This document shows positions 41,400-50,739 of a stretch of DNA of 64,000 nt, piece after piece. Positions within the stretch are counted from its first letter, which is position 1; each line of letters begins with the position of its first letter. The position numbers and the translations under genes are program-made. Where the stretch lies: the NCBI RefSeq assembly GCF_021397715.1, contig NZ_CP090209.1, positions 1-64,000 on the forward strand. The letters run 5' to 3'. This DNA is from Pantoea agglomerans (GTDB lineage Bacteria; Pseudomonadota; Gammaproteobacteria; Enterobacterales; Enterobacteriaceae). Below the pieces are notes generated by a model. That model did not search any database. It was given only the letters and a program-made list of their open reading frames with translations, and was not told the origin of the DNA.

Positions 41400-42800
41400 A
41401 TGCACTACACGTTTCCCGATAACTTCTGGTGGGGCAGCGCCAGTTCCGCCTTACAGACCGAAGGTGATAGCCTGAACGGCGGCAAAAGCGCCACCATCTG
41501 GGATCACTGGTACACGCAGCAGCCATCGCGTTTTCATCAGCAGATTGGCCCGGCTGACACCTCAACCTTCTATCAGCACTGGCGTCAGGATATCGCCTTG
41601 CTGAAGCAGCTGAACCACAACAGTTTCCGCACCTCAATCAGCTGGTCGCGGCTGATCCCGGACGGCAGCGGTGATCTTAACCCGCAGGCGGTAGCGTTCT
41701 ATAACCAGGTGATTGATGAATTGCTGGCGCAGGGCGTCACGCCCTTCGTAACGCTGTTTCACTTTGACATGCCGATGGCGATGCAGCAGCTGGGCGGCTG
41801 GGAGAACCGTGACGTCGTCGCGGCATTCAGTCGCTATGCCCGCCTCTGCTTTGAGCTGTTCGGCGACCGGGTAGCGCACTGGTTTACCTTTAACGAACCG
41901 ATCGTGCCGGTTGAAGGCGGTTACCTGTACGACTTCCATTATCCGAACGTGGTGGATTTCCGCCGGGCGGCCACGGTGGCTTACCACACGGTACTGGCCC
42001 ATGCTTCGGCGGTCCGGGCCTTCCGGGCCGGTTCTTTTCCAGGTGAAATCGGCATTGTGCTCAACCTGACGCCCTCCTATCCGCGGTCGCAGAATCCGGC
42101 GGACCTCACCGCGGCGCATCACGCCGATCTGCTGTTTAACCGCAGTTTTCTCGACCCGGTGTTACGCGGCGAATTTCCGGCCGATCTGGTGGCACTGCTC
42201 AGGCAGTACGGCCAGTTACCCCCAGCACAACCAGAAGACAACGCCCTGATCGCCGAAGGCGTTATCGACCTGCTCGGGGTCAATTATTATCAGCCACGGC
42301 GGGTAAAATGCCGTGACAGCGCAATCAATCCGGCTGCGCCCTTTATGCCGGAATGGTTTTTTGACAGCTATGAGATGCCGGGCCGGAAAATGAACCCTTA
42401 TCGCGGCTGGGAAATCTACGAGCCGGGTATCTATGACATTCTCACCAACCTGCGACTCAATTATGGCAATCCACGCTGCTTTATTTCAGAAAACGGCATG
42501 GGCGTAGAGAATGAGCAACGCTTTGTTGAGGATGGGCAGATCAACGATCAATACCGTATCGACTTCGTTGCTGAGCACCTTAAATGGGTTCACCGGGCGA
42601 TCGGCGAAGGCAGCCAGTGTCTCGGCTACCATATGTGGACCTTTATTGATAACTGGTCATGGTGTAACGCCTATAAAAATCGCTACGGCTTTGTCCAGCT
42701 CGATATCGCTACGCAGCAACGCACGGTGAAAAAAAGCGGTGAGTGGTTTGCCGCAACATCGGCCCGTAACGGTTTTACCCACCCGGAGAACGTAGCATGA
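41400..42800 (+). CDS. GH1 6-phospho-beta-glucosidase
   Basis: A 466-aa cytoplasmic glycoside hydrolase of family 1. The N-terminal signature is FPDNFWWGSASSALQTEG. Acid/base Glu is in HWFTFNEPIVP (about 164), nucleophile Glu in CFISENGMGVE (about 363), and the C-terminal YHMWTFIDNWSWCNAYKNRYGFV loop holds the phosphate-binding Ser/Lys/Tyr residues. It hydrolyses the phosphorylated beta-glucoside delivered by the PTS. GGAGAG precedes the ATG. Confidence 0.94.
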   Translation: MHYTFPDNFWWGSASSALQTEGDSLNGGKSATIWDHWYTQQPSRFHQQIGPADTSTFYQHWRQDIALLKQLNHNSFRTSISWSRLIPDGSGDLNPQAVAFYNQVIDELLAQGVTPFVTLFHFDMPMAMQQLGGWENRDVVAAFSRYARLCFELFGDRVAHWFTFNEPIVPVEGGYLYDFHYPNVVDFRRAATVAYHTVLAHASAVRAFRAGSFPGEIGIVLNLTPSYPRSQNPADLTAAHHADLLFNRSFLDPVLRGEFPADLVALLRQYGQLPPAQPEDNALIAEGVIDLLGVNYYQPRRVKCRDSAINPAAPFMPEWFFDSYEMPGRKMNPYRGWEIYEPGIYDILTNLRLNYGNPRCFISENGMGVENEQRFVEDGQINDQYRIDFVAEHLKWVHRAIGEGSQCLGYHMWTFIDNWSWCNAYKNRYGFVQLDIATQQRTVKKSGEWFAATSARNGFTHPENVA

Positions 42801-43111
42801 TCGATCAGGAAGAAGCGGTAATGGAGATTATTGTGAATGCCGGTCAGTCGCGCAGCCTCTGTTTTGAGGCACTGCAGGCGGCCCGTCAGGGAGAGATCGA
42901 ACAGGCGCGGGATCTGCTGCGTCAGGCCGATACCTTCACCCGCCAGGCACATAAAATGCAAACCCGGCTGATTGAGCAGGATGCCGGCGAAGCCCGGCAG
43001 CCGATGACCTTAATTATGGTCCATGCTCAGGATCACCTGATGACCTCCATGCTGGCGCGTGAGCTCTCTGAAGAGCTCCTTCATCTGTACCAGCGTGACG
43101 TACGCACCTGA
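42797..43111 (+). CDS. PTS lactose/cellobiose-type IIA component
   Basis: A 104-aa helical phosphocarrier. Its active His is in LIMVHAQDHLMTSMLA, as in ChbA/LacF. The order A-R-G-E-I-E-Q-A-R-D-L-L-R-Q-A-D fits the family. The ATG overlaps the glucosidase stop codon (ATGA), so translation is coupled. It completes the IIB-IIC-glucosidase-IIA operon. Confidence 0.92.
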   Translation: MIDQEEAVMEIIVNAGQSRSLCFEALQAARQGEIEQARDLLRQADTFTRQAHKMQTRLIEQDAGEARQPMTLIMVHAQDHLMTSMLARELSEELLHLYQRDVRT

Positions 43112-43162
43112 AGCCAGGGATATCAGCGCGGGCGCAGTCACCCTGCGCCCCGCGATCGAGCC

Positions 43163-43288
43163 TTACCCCCGAATCGGCGAATCAAACAGGCTGATCGCCA
43201 GCCCGGTCAGCGCATAGACCAGCAGATACAACAGGATCAGCGCCGCCAGCAGGGTTCGATGACTGCGCATACCGCCTCGCCTTTTCAT
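43163..43288 (-). CDS. Small single-pass membrane protein, 41 aa
   Basis: Starts 7 bp after the MipA-like stop codon, where TGATGAGGGC provides a ribosome-binding site in coupled position. A second in-frame ATG at 43270 would give 35 aa. The sequence has a basic head (MKRRGGMRSHR), one hydrophobic helix (LLAALILLYLLVYALTGLAI) and a short tail. No family is recognised. The position suggests an accessory to the porin gene. Confidence 0.55.
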   Translation of the reverse strand: MKRRGGMRSHRTLLAALILLYLLVYALTGLAISLFDSPIRG

Positions 43289-43295
43289 GCCCTCA

Positions 43296-44087
43296 TCAGA
43301 AGGAGTAGCTGAGCGCAAGGGTGGCCGATGTCCCATTGCGCTTCTCAACAATCGGGCTATCGGAGGCGTGCTTGTCGAGCCAGGTATATTCACCAATGAC
43401 ACTGGCCGACCAGGCGGGCGTGAACTGATGGCTCCAGGTCAGGCTGGTGTCGGTGCCATAGAAACCGCCGGCGGCGTTGTAGCGGGCAAAACCCGTGCGT
43501 GCGCTTTGCTGGCTGTTGACGCCGTAGAAGGTGTTCATGTAACGACTATCCCCGAACAGACCGGAAACCTGCAAGGCGACCGTGTCGCTGTTGGTTTGCC
43601 ACGGGACCAGGGTGGCCGAAGTCCGATACTGCACACCCTGACCGTCACTTAATGGCAGCGTCGCTTTGCCTTCCAGCGCCAGCCAGGGCGTCACTGACCA
43701 GCCCAGCGCCAGCGAGGTGTTGACCGTCGCATCGATGTTGCCCATCCCTTTGAGCCGATCGTCACCGTCACGCCACGCTGAATTTTTATCCGCGCGTCCC
43801 AGACCATAGCCCAGGGTATGTTCCAGATAGAGTCCATTATCCGCCTGCAGGTCGTAGCCGATCCCCTTTTGCGTATCCAGGAAGAAGGCCCCGTCGCGCG
43901 TCTGAATCAGCGGCATCAGCTGCCAGTGACGTTTATCCGCTCCGCTGTAGCGCGGCGCATAGATACCGGCCATGCCCAGTGTCACGCTGGGCGCTGGCGT
44001 TGCGCTGTCATCCGCCACGGCAGCGGCGGCGCTTAACCCCAGCGAAAAACAGACCATGTGAAGCTGTATTTTTCCGGTTATCATCAC
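43296..44087 (-). CDS. MipA/OmpV-family outer-membrane protein
   Basis: A 263-aa beta-barrel with signal peptide ending AAAAVAD. SVTLGMAGIYAPRYSGADKRHW is the family N-terminus and TSATLALSYSF the outer-membrane C-terminal signature. MipA links lytic transglycosylases with peptidoglycan synthase in E. coli; OmpV is a porin/adhesin in Salmonella. It is divergent from the two-component system, which may control it; that arrangement recurs in enterobacteria. Confidence 0.9.
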   Translation of the reverse strand: MMITGKIQLHMVCFSLGLSAAAAVADDSATPAPSVTLGMAGIYAPRYSGADKRHWQLMPLIQTRDGAFFLDTQKGIGYDLQADNGLYLEHTLGYGLGRADKNSAWRDGDDRLKGMGNIDATVNTSLALGWSVTPWLALEGKATLPLSDGQGVQYRTSATLVPWQTNSDTVALQVSGLFGDSRYMNTFYGVNSQQSARTGFARYNAAGGFYGTDTSLTWSHQFTPAWSASVIGEYTWLDKHASDSPIVEKRNGTSATLALSYSF

Positions 44088-44215
44088 GTTTCCTCATTAT
44101 CACATCACGTTGCGGAACCGAGTGGGATCAGTTACGCATCTCTGGCCGGAGTATGTGAAACCTGTGTCAATGAACGACCAGGGATTTATGAAGAAACAGT
44201 CAAGGTGGTCCGAAA

Positions 44216-44911
44216 ATGCAGTCAAAACGTGTGCTGATTATTGAAGATGACGCGGATGCAGCCGGTGTGCTTGAGGCGTATCTGAAACGTGAAAGTTATG
44301 AAGTTACCGTCGCCGGTGATGGCCTGAGCGGCCTGGAGGTTGCCCGCCGCTGGCAGCCCGATCTGATCCTGCTGGATATCATGCTGCCCGGCATGAACGG
44401 CACCGAAGTGCTGGCGGCGCTGCGGCGGCGCGGCGACACGCCCGTGATTATGGTCACCGCGATGGGCGACGCGCCGGATCGCATCGGCGCGCTGCGCTAT
44501 GGCGCAGATGACTATGTGGTGAAACCGTATAACCCAGGCGAAGTGGTGGCGCGCGTTCAGGCCGTGTTGCGCCGCAGTCAGTACAACACACCGCAGCCGG
44601 AAACCCTGCGCTGGGCGGGATTAGAGGTCGATCCGCTGGCGCTTACCGCCGTGGTCAATACTGACGGCGCCGGCCCTCGCCGCCTCGATCTCACCCCGAC
44701 CGAGTTTTCTCTGCTGGTGACGCTGATGCGTGCGCCGACCCGGCCGTTTACCCGCCTGTTTCTGCTGGAGCACTGCCTGCCGGAGAGCGATGCGCTGGAG
44801 CGGGTGGTCGACACCCATGTCTACAACCTGCGGCGTAAACTGGAGGTGGCGGGCATCTCCGATCTGTTACCGGCCGTTCGCAGCGTCGGCTATCGGTTCA
44901 GACAGCCATGA
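44216..44911 (+). CDS. OmpR-family response regulator
   Basis: A 231-aa regulator. The receiver has the acidic pocket Asp11/Asp12, phospho-acceptor Asp54 (ILLDIMLPG), Thr81 and Lys103 (DDYVVKPYNPGE). The winged helix (about 130-230) has LDLTPTEFSLLVTLMRAP and VVDTHVYNLRRKLE. Its gene overlaps the kinase gene by 4 bp. A TTGACCGTT/TTGACGGTT direct repeat with 11-bp period before the efflux genes is a candidate binding site. Confidence 0.94.
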   Translation: MQSKRVLIIEDDADAAGVLEAYLKRESYEVTVAGDGLSGLEVARRWQPDLILLDIMLPGMNGTEVLAALRRRGDTPVIMVTAMGDAPDRIGALRYGADDYVVKPYNPGEVVARVQAVLRRSQYNTPQPETLRWAGLEVDPLALTAVVNTDGAGPRRLDLTPTEFSLLVTLMRAPTRPFTRLFLLEHCLPESDALERVVDTHVYNLRRKLEVAGISDLLPAVRSVGYRFRQP

Positions 44912-46077
44912 AAAACGAGACCCATCCCTCACTGTGGCGCTGGATTTGCGTCCGGGTCATGTTTCTGGCGATTGGCAGCGTGATTCTGATCGCCTTCTGT
45001 ATGTGGCTGCGTTTTGCCGTGCAGGCATTCTGGGTCTATTACCGGATGCCGCCCGCCCTGCTGGAGGAGTTCTCACAGCTGCGGCACCATCCCGCCAGCG
45101 ATCCGGCCCGTTTTCATCAGATTGTCGATCAGTGGTGGGGCATCAACTTTTCCGACCCTTCGCTGGCCTCGTCAGACTGGCTTACCGTTGGCGTGCTGGT
45201 GGCGGTGATGATCCCGTTTATGGTGCTGATGGCGCTGCGTTTCGCTCGTCCGCTGTCGGCGCAGTTCAGCCAGCTGGCGACGGCGGCCCGCGCCGTCTCT
45301 GAGGGCGAGTTTGGCCGTTCCGCGGCGCTGGTGAAAGAGGCGCCACAGGAGCTGGTGCGCTTCACCGAAGACTTCAACCAGATGACGCAACAGCTGGCGC
45401 GCTACGAGCGGGAACTGCGTGCTTCACACGTCGCGATGGCGCACGAATTGCGATCCCCGCTGACGGCGGCCATTGGCCGGCTACAGGGGATTCTGGACGG
45501 CGTATTCCAGCCTGAACCGCAGCAGCTGGCGATGATCATGAAACAGCTGACGCAGCTCAGTCGGCTGACGGATGAGCTGCACCTGTTATCGCTGGCAGAT
45601 GCCGGTCAGCTCACCCTGAATCGCGATCGGGTGAACCTCAGTGAACTGTTACGCGAGCGGATCGGCTGGCTGATGCCGCAGGCGCGGGAAGCGGGCATGG
45701 CGATCAGCGTGACGCCGGCACAGGATCTCTATCTGACTGCCGATCCGTTTCGTCTCGGTCAGGTAGTGACCATTATCTGCGAAAACGCGCTGCGCTACGC
45801 TGCGGAGGGCGGACGGCTGGAGATCACCGCCAGCCAGGGCGATCGATACACCGCCCTGACCTTCCGTGATTATGGTCAGGGCGTGGAACGCCATTTTTTG
45901 CCGACGCTGTTTGACCGCTTTACCCGGGCTGAGTCCTCCCGTGCACGCCACTCCGGCGGCAGCGGTCTGGGATTGTCGATTGCCAAAGCCATTATTGAAG
46001 CCCACGGCGGCACTCTTCACGCCAGCCTGCCGGCGGAGGGTGGGCTATTAATCGGCGTTAACCTGCCGGTGAACTGA
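44908..46077 (+). CDS. Sensor histidine kinase
   Basis: A 389-aa membrane kinase. Two transmembrane helices (about 12-38 and 90-108) flank a short periplasmic loop of about 50 residues. A HAMP domain (FARPLSAQFSQLATAARAVSEGEFG) is followed by the phospho-acceptor His at about 179 (VAMAHELRSPLTAAIG) and ATPase boxes N (ICENALRYA), G1 (FRDYGQGV) and G2 (GGSGLGLSIAKAI). The signal is unknown; the efflux genes downstream and the porin upstream suggest envelope or toxic-compound stress. Confidence 0.94.
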   Translation: MKNETHPSLWRWICVRVMFLAIGSVILIAFCMWLRFAVQAFWVYYRMPPALLEEFSQLRHHPASDPARFHQIVDQWWGINFSDPSLASSDWLTVGVLVAVMIPFMVLMALRFARPLSAQFSQLATAARAVSEGEFGRSAALVKEAPQELVRFTEDFNQMTQQLARYERELRASHVAMAHELRSPLTAAIGRLQGILDGVFQPEPQQLAMIMKQLTQLSRLTDELHLLSLADAGQLTLNRDRVNLSELLRERIGWLMPQAREAGMAISVTPAQDLYLTADPFRLGQVVTIICENALRYAAEGGRLEITASQGDRYTALTFRDYGQGVERHFLPTLFDRFTRAESSRARHSGGSGLGLSIAKAIIEAHGGTLHASLPAEGGLLIGVNLPVN

Positions 46078-46088
46078 AAAGCGATAAC

Positions 46089-46108
46089 TTGACCGTTTCT
46101 TGACGGTT
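46089..46108 (+). promoter_or_regulatory. Candidate OmpR-family response-regulator box
   Basis: TTGACCGTT (46089-46097) and TTGACGGTT (46100-46108) form a near-perfect direct repeat with an 11-bp period, the layout bound by OmpR-family regulators, between the kinase stop and the efflux adaptor. Confidence 0.5.
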
Positions 46109-46129
46109 CATCGAAGGATTCTGGACACA

Positions 46130-46170
46130 AGCCGGGTTCAATGAGCACAACTCATTACAGGAACCCGGCT
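46130..46170 (+). promoter_or_regulatory. Nested hairpin abutting the adaptor start codon
   Basis: AGCCGGGTTC (46130-46139) pairs perfectly with GAACCCGGCT (46161-46170), and within the loop AATGAG (46140-46145) pairs with CTCATT (46151-46156). The outer stem ends on the base before ATG 46171 and sequesters its AGGA (46158-46161 region), so it may control translation. Confidence 0.65.
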
Positions 46171-47307
46171 ATGACAGACTTAATTCAGGATGCTGCCCGT
46201 CAGGTGTGGCGTCATCTCCTCAGTGTTCACCTCTTTGCGCCGATCGTGTTCCTGCTGCTGGGGATCTTCATCATGACCGGCTGCCGGGATGATCATGCCG
46301 AGCCGCCCGTCGCCCCGTTACGACCGGTAAAAACCGTTATTGCCCCGGCGTTCAGTCACGATGCCTCACAGTCGCTCACCGGCGAAGTCCACGCCCATCA
46401 GGAGGTGGCGCTGGCCTTCAGGCTCGACGGTCGGGTTATCCGCCGCACGGTTGAACTGGGTGACAGTGTCACTGCGGGTCAGCCGCTGGCAACGCTGGAA
46501 GACAATTCAGCCCGGAATCAGTTGAGCAGCGCCCGGGCCGACCTTGAGAGCGCCCGCGCAGCCGAACGCGTCGCCGCACTTAACTTACACCGGATGCGGT
46601 TGCTGATGCCGGGCGGCGCCATCGCCCGCAGCCAGCTGGACAGCGCCCAGGCGGACTTTCAGAGCGCACAATCGCGGCGTCTCAGCAGTGAGGCTGCGCT
46701 GAAAAATGCACAGGATACGCTCAGCTGGACCCAGCTCAGGGCCCCGTCATCCGGCAGGATCACCGCCGTCAACCTGCAGCCGGGTCAGGTGGTCAGCGCC
46801 GGGCAAAGCGTGATGACGCTGGCCGCCGGGGATACGCGCGATGCGGTATTTGATCTGGCAGAACCCAGCCTGATTCGGCCAGATAACCGGATGCCGCTGA
46901 ATATTGCGCTGCTCTCCGATCCCGGCGTGCAGGTCAGCGGCAGCGTGCGTGATATCAGCCCGCAGGCCGATCCGCAGACCCGCACCTGGCGGCTGCGGGT
47001 CACGCTGAACAATCCGCCTGCCACCATGGCGCTTGGCGCCACGGTCATGCTCAGTCTGCCGGATGGTCAGCCGCCCGTGATCGCCTTACCCGCCAGTGCC
47101 CTGACCCGCGCCGGTGAAAAACCCGCGCTGTGGGTGGTTGACCGCGCAACCCGACGATTGCAGCTGCGCCCCGTGGTGATGACCCGCTTCACCGCAGAGC
47201 AGATTTTTATCAGCACCGGCATCCAGCCGGGTGAAACGGTGGTGACGGCCGGTGTCAGCACCCTGCAGCCTGGTGAACAGGTCGCGTTATCTCAGGAGGC
47301 GCCATGA
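46171..47307 (+). CDS. RND efflux periplasmic adaptor lipoprotein
   Basis: A 378-aa membrane-fusion protein. A hydrophobic signal ends in the lipobox FIMTGC, giving a lipid anchor. Lipoyl halves (EVALAFRLDGRVIRRTVELGDSV and LRAPSSGRITAVNLQPGQVVS), a coiled-coil hairpin between them and a C-terminal beta-barrel follow. The ATG at 46171 (after AGGAACCCGGCT) is preferred to ATG 46141, which lies inside the hairpin loop without a good ribosome-binding site. It overlaps the pump gene by 4 bp. No outer-membrane channel gene is present; general TolC is presumably used. Confidence 0.9.
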   Translation: MTDLIQDAARQVWRHLLSVHLFAPIVFLLLGIFIMTGCRDDHAEPPVAPLRPVKTVIAPAFSHDASQSLTGEVHAHQEVALAFRLDGRVIRRTVELGDSVTAGQPLATLEDNSARNQLSSARADLESARAAERVAALNLHRMRLLMPGGAIARSQLDSAQADFQSAQSRRLSSEAALKNAQDTLSWTQLRAPSSGRITAVNLQPGQVVSAGQSVMTLAAGDTRDAVFDLAEPSLIRPDNRMPLNIALLSDPGVQVSGSVRDISPQADPQTRTWRLRVTLNNPPATMALGATVMLSLPDGQPPVIALPASALTRAGEKPALWVVDRATRRLQLRPVVMTRFTAEQIFISTGIQPGETVVTAGVSTLQPGEQVALSQEAP

Positions 47308-50300
47308 AGCCTGCTTCCTCCTCATCCGCTTTTAATCTCTCTGGCTGGGCACTGGCGCATCAGCAGCTGGTGGTATTTTTCATGCTGCTGGTGATGGCCG
47401 TGGGTGTGCTGAGCTATGAACACCTGTCGCGCAACGAAGATCCGGCTTTTACCATCAAAACGGCAGTGATCTCCGCGCAGTGGCCGGGCGCTGATGTGAA
47501 TACCACCGTGCAGCTGGTCACCGACGTACTGGAAAAAAAGGTGCAGGAGATCCCGTCGCTGGACGCAGTTGAAAGCGAAACCCGGGCCGGGCAGACGGTG
47601 ATTTACGTTAATCTGCGCGACGATACGCCTCCCGCAGCAGTGGCGGGCATCTGGTACCAGCTGCGGAAAAAGATGCAGGATATCGCGCCTTCGCTGCCGC
47701 AGGGCGTTCAGGGGCCGGCGGTAAATGACGAGTTTGATGACACCTTTGGCACCCTTTATGGCTTTACCGCCGAGGGTTTCACCGCGCGGGAACTGCGCGA
47801 TCAGGTTGATAACCTGCGTCGTAGCCTGGCCGATCTGCCCGATATTGGCAAAACCCTCTTACTCGGTGTCCAGGAGCAACAGGTGGTGATTGCCTTTTCG
47901 CCGCGCAAGCTGGATGGAATGGGGCTGGATTTGCAGCAGGTCAGCGATGCGCTTAAAGCCCAGAATGAGGTGGTCCCTGCCGGCAGCCTGCGCACCGATC
48001 GCGAAAATATCGCGCTGCGGGTCAGCGGCACCTTAACCTCGGTCGCCAGCCTGCAGGCGGTGACGCTGCATATCGGGCAACGCTTTATTCCGCTGACCGA
48101 TCTGGCGACCATCAGCCTGCAATCCGCCGAGCCGCCAGCTCCCGCCTTTCGGGTTAACGGTAAGCCTGCCATTGGACTGGCCATTTCCATGGCCGCCGGC
48201 GGCAATATGCTCGACTTTGGTCAGCAGCTGGATCAGCGGATGAGCCGATTAGCCAGCCAGTTGCCCCACGGCATCACGCTGACCCGGGTTGCCGATCAGT
48301 CCGCGGTGGTCAAAACGGCGGTCAGCGGCTTTGTCCGGGTGCTGGGCGAGGCGATCGTGATTGTCTTAGCGGTCTCGTTTGTGTCGCTGGGACTGCGGGC
48401 TGGCCTGGTGGTGGCCGCCGCTATACCGCTGGTGCTGGCGATGACCTTTACCGGCATGCTGCTGGCGAATATCGGCCTGCAACGGATCTCGCTAGGCGCA
48501 CTGATTATTGCGCTGGGATTGCTGGTGGATGACGCCATGATCACCGTGGAAGCGATGGTGGCGCGGCTGGAAGCGGGTGACAGCAAATGGCAGGCCGCCA
48601 CCTATGCGTTTAAAACCACCGCTTTCCCGATGCTGACCGGCACGCTGGTGATGATAGCGGGTTTCATACCGGTCGGATTCGCCGCGTCCAGCGCCGGAGA
48701 ATATTGCTACTCGTTGTTTGTGGTGATCACCCTGGCCTTGCTCTGCTCATGGGGCGTGGCGGTGCTGTTTTCCCCGCTGACCGGAAGCTGGCTGTTATCG
48801 GCAGGCAGCGTAAAGGCACACCGTCCGCCGGGCATCCTGATGCGCGCTTACCACCGGCTGCTGGAGCAGATCCTGCAACACCGGCTAATCACGCTCGGCG
48901 CCGCGCTGGGGATATTGCTGGTCAGCCTTTACGCCACCACTTTTATGCAGGGTGAGTTTTTTCCGGCCTCCGATCGCCCTGAACTGCTGGTGAGCCTGAC
49001 GCTGCCCGCTAATACCGCACAGGCTGAAACGGCGCGCCGCACTGAACAACTGGAACAGGCGATCCGCAACGATCCTGACGTTGCCAACTTTACCAGCTAC
49101 GTTGGCTCCGGCGCGGTACGCTTCTATCTGCCGATGGATGTGCTGCTGGATAATGAAAACACCGCCCAGCTGGTGGTGGTGGCACATAACCTCGCCGCGC
49201 GCGATCGGCTGCGCAAGCGGCTCGAACGGGTGATGGTGCACCATTTCAGCGACATCACCACCCGGGTATCACCGCTCGAACTCGGTCCGCCGGTCGGCTG
49301 GCCGCTGAAGTATCGCATTACCGGTCCGGACAACGCCAAAGTACGCCAGGCTGCCGACCAGCTGGCGGCGGTGATTGCCCGCTCGCCGCTCACCCGCGAG
49401 GTGAATCTCACCGCCGGAGAACCGGAACGAGTCATCACCCTGGCGGTGAATCAGACCGCTGCCCGCGCGGTCGGGCTTTCGTCTGACAGCATCGCCTCCG
49501 CCCTTAACACCGTGATGTCCGGCAGCGTGGTCACTACACTGCGCGACCGCAACCGGCTGATTGACGTGGTGCTGCGCGGTAACGATCGCGAGCGGCAGGA
49601 TACCACTGTGCTGGCGGGCATGATGCTCACCACCGCCAGCGGGCAAAAAGTCCCGCTCAGCCAGGTCGCGACCCTGACGTGGGGCGTGGACGACCCGGTG
49701 ATCTGGCGACGTCAGCGGCTGGCTTACATCACCGTGCAGACCGATATCGCGCCCGGCCAGCGCGCTGAAACCGTGTCGCAGCAGCTCGCGCCGCAGGTCG
49801 CCTCGCTGCGCGCCGCCCTGCCCGCCGGATACGGGATTGAAGAAGGTGGCGTGGTGGCGGAATCGGATAAGGGTAACGGCTCGGTGTTCGCCCTGTTGCC
49901 GATCACCCTCTGCGTCATGCTGGTGTTGCTGATGATCCAGCTACAGCGTTTCTCCAGCATGGTGCTGGCATTTTGCATGGCACCCTTTGGGCTGCCGGGC
50001 ATTGTGTTAGCCATGCTGCCGGCGGGGACACCGCTGGGGTTTGTTGCGCTGCTGGGGATTATCGCGCTGGCTGGCATCATCATCCGTAACGCGGTGATCA
50101 TGATCAGTGAAGTCGACGCCAACGCCCGCGCCGGACTGCCGCCGGATGAAGCCATCCGGCAAGCGGCGCAGCACCGCGTTCGTCCTATCCTGCTGACCGC
50201 CTGCGCTGCGATCCTCGGCATGATCCCGATCTCGCATCAGGTTTTCTGGGGACCGATGGCGTTTGCGATTATTGGTGGTCTGGTGACCGGCACGCTGGTA

Positions 50301-50357
50301 ACGCTGACGGTGCTGCCTGCATCGCTGAGTCTGTTAATGAACAGGAAGCGGGCCTGA
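47304..50357 (+). CDS. RND-family efflux pump
   Basis: A 1017-aa proton-driven pump with twelve transmembrane helices and two large periplasmic loops. Helix 1 starts at WALAHQQLVVFFMLLVMAVGV. The proton relay Asp-Asp of helix 4 is intact (LGLLVDDAMITVEAMVARLE). PAFTIKTAVISAQWPGADVNTT and GTLVMIAGFIPVGF fit the HAE-1/AcrB-related branch, although it is shorter than AcrB. Substrates cannot be read. It is regulated, by inference, through the two-component system immediately upstream. Confidence 0.93.
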   Translation: MKPASSSSAFNLSGWALAHQQLVVFFMLLVMAVGVLSYEHLSRNEDPAFTIKTAVISAQWPGADVNTTVQLVTDVLEKKVQEIPSLDAVESETRAGQTVIYVNLRDDTPPAAVAGIWYQLRKKMQDIAPSLPQGVQGPAVNDEFDDTFGTLYGFTAEGFTARELRDQVDNLRRSLADLPDIGKTLLLGVQEQQVVIAFSPRKLDGMGLDLQQVSDALKAQNEVVPAGSLRTDRENIALRVSGTLTSVASLQAVTLHIGQRFIPLTDLATISLQSAEPPAPAFRVNGKPAIGLAISMAAGGNMLDFGQQLDQRMSRLASQLPHGITLTRVADQSAVVKTAVSGFVRVLGEAIVIVLAVSFVSLGLRAGLVVAAAIPLVLAMTFTGMLLANIGLQRISLGALIIALGLLVDDAMITVEAMVARLEAGDSKWQAATYAFKTTAFPMLTGTLVMIAGFIPVGFAASSAGEYCYSLFVVITLALLCSWGVAVLFSPLTGSWLLSAGSVKAHRPPGILMRAYHRLLEQILQHRLITLGAALGILLVSLYATTFMQGEFFPASDRPELLVSLTLPANTAQAETARRTEQLEQAIRNDPDVANFTSYVGSGAVRFYLPMDVLLDNENTAQLVVVAHNLAARDRLRKRLERVMVHHFSDITTRVSPLELGPPVGWPLKYRITGPDNAKVRQAADQLAAVIARSPLTREVNLTAGEPERVITLAVNQTAARAVGLSSDSIASALNTVMSGSVVTTLRDRNRLIDVVLRGNDRERQDTTVLAGMMLTTASGQKVPLSQVATLTWGVDDPVIWRRQRLAYITVQTDIAPGQRAETVSQQLAPQVASLRAALPAGYGIEEGGVVAESDKGNGSVFALLPITLCVMLVLLMIQLQRFSSMVLAFCMAPFGLPGIVLAMLPAGTPLGFVALLGIIALAGIIIRNAVIMISEVDANARAGLPPDEAIRQAAQHRVRPILLTACAAILGMIPISHQVFWGPMAFAIIGGLVTGTLVTLTVLPASLSLLMNRKRA

Positions 50358-50367
50358 TTCAGGCTGA

Positions 50368-50401
50368 CCGTCCGATCCCGCCACCGGGCGGGATCGGACG
50401 G
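50368..50401 (+). terminator. Long hairpin after the efflux operon
   Basis: Perfect 15-bp stem CCGTCCGATCCCGCC (50368-50382) and GGCGGGATCGGACGG (50387-50401) with a 4-nt loop. No T-run, so it could also be bidirectional towards the convergent small gene. Confidence 0.72.
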
Positions 50402-50406
50402 CCGGG

Positions 50407-50652
50407 TTACTTCATCACTTCAACCAGGATTAACGGGCATTTCCTGACTTTGCAGGCCTGAGAGTAGGCCAGCGAACAAACTGAACAGAGATCGCGTATG
50501 TCAGATTGATACTCATACTCCATGAAATAGCGGAACCTGCCGCTGGCCGAATCTGTTCTCCAGAATCGCTGCGGCTCCAGAATCTCATCCAGTTGCCTGA
50601 ATGTCAGGGCTGACGGGTTGTGAAACCCGACTCGAACGCGGTATGTAGTCAT
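50407..50652 (-). CDS. Hypothetical 81-aa protein with cysteine cluster
   Basis: An unrecognised small protein from the ATG at 50652, with no clear ribosome-binding site. It is polar, starts MTTYRVRVGFHN, and ends with four cysteines (LCSVCSLAYSQACKVRKC), a spacing that could bind zinc. Codon use is like that of its neighbours. It sits between the convergent efflux operon and the LysR gene. It could be real but is not supported by any known family. Confidence 0.5.
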   Translation of the reverse strand: MTTYRVRVGFHNPSALTFRQLDEILEPQRFWRTDSASGRFRYFMEYEYQSDIRDLCSVCSLAYSQACKVRKCPLILVEVMK

Positions 50653-50739
50653 GGTTCGATTATTCGCAACCCGGACGCGCGGTGCCAGTCGGTTATTGTG
50701 CTCAGTTCAATAGCCTGCGCTTATCAACGCCGCTGCGTT

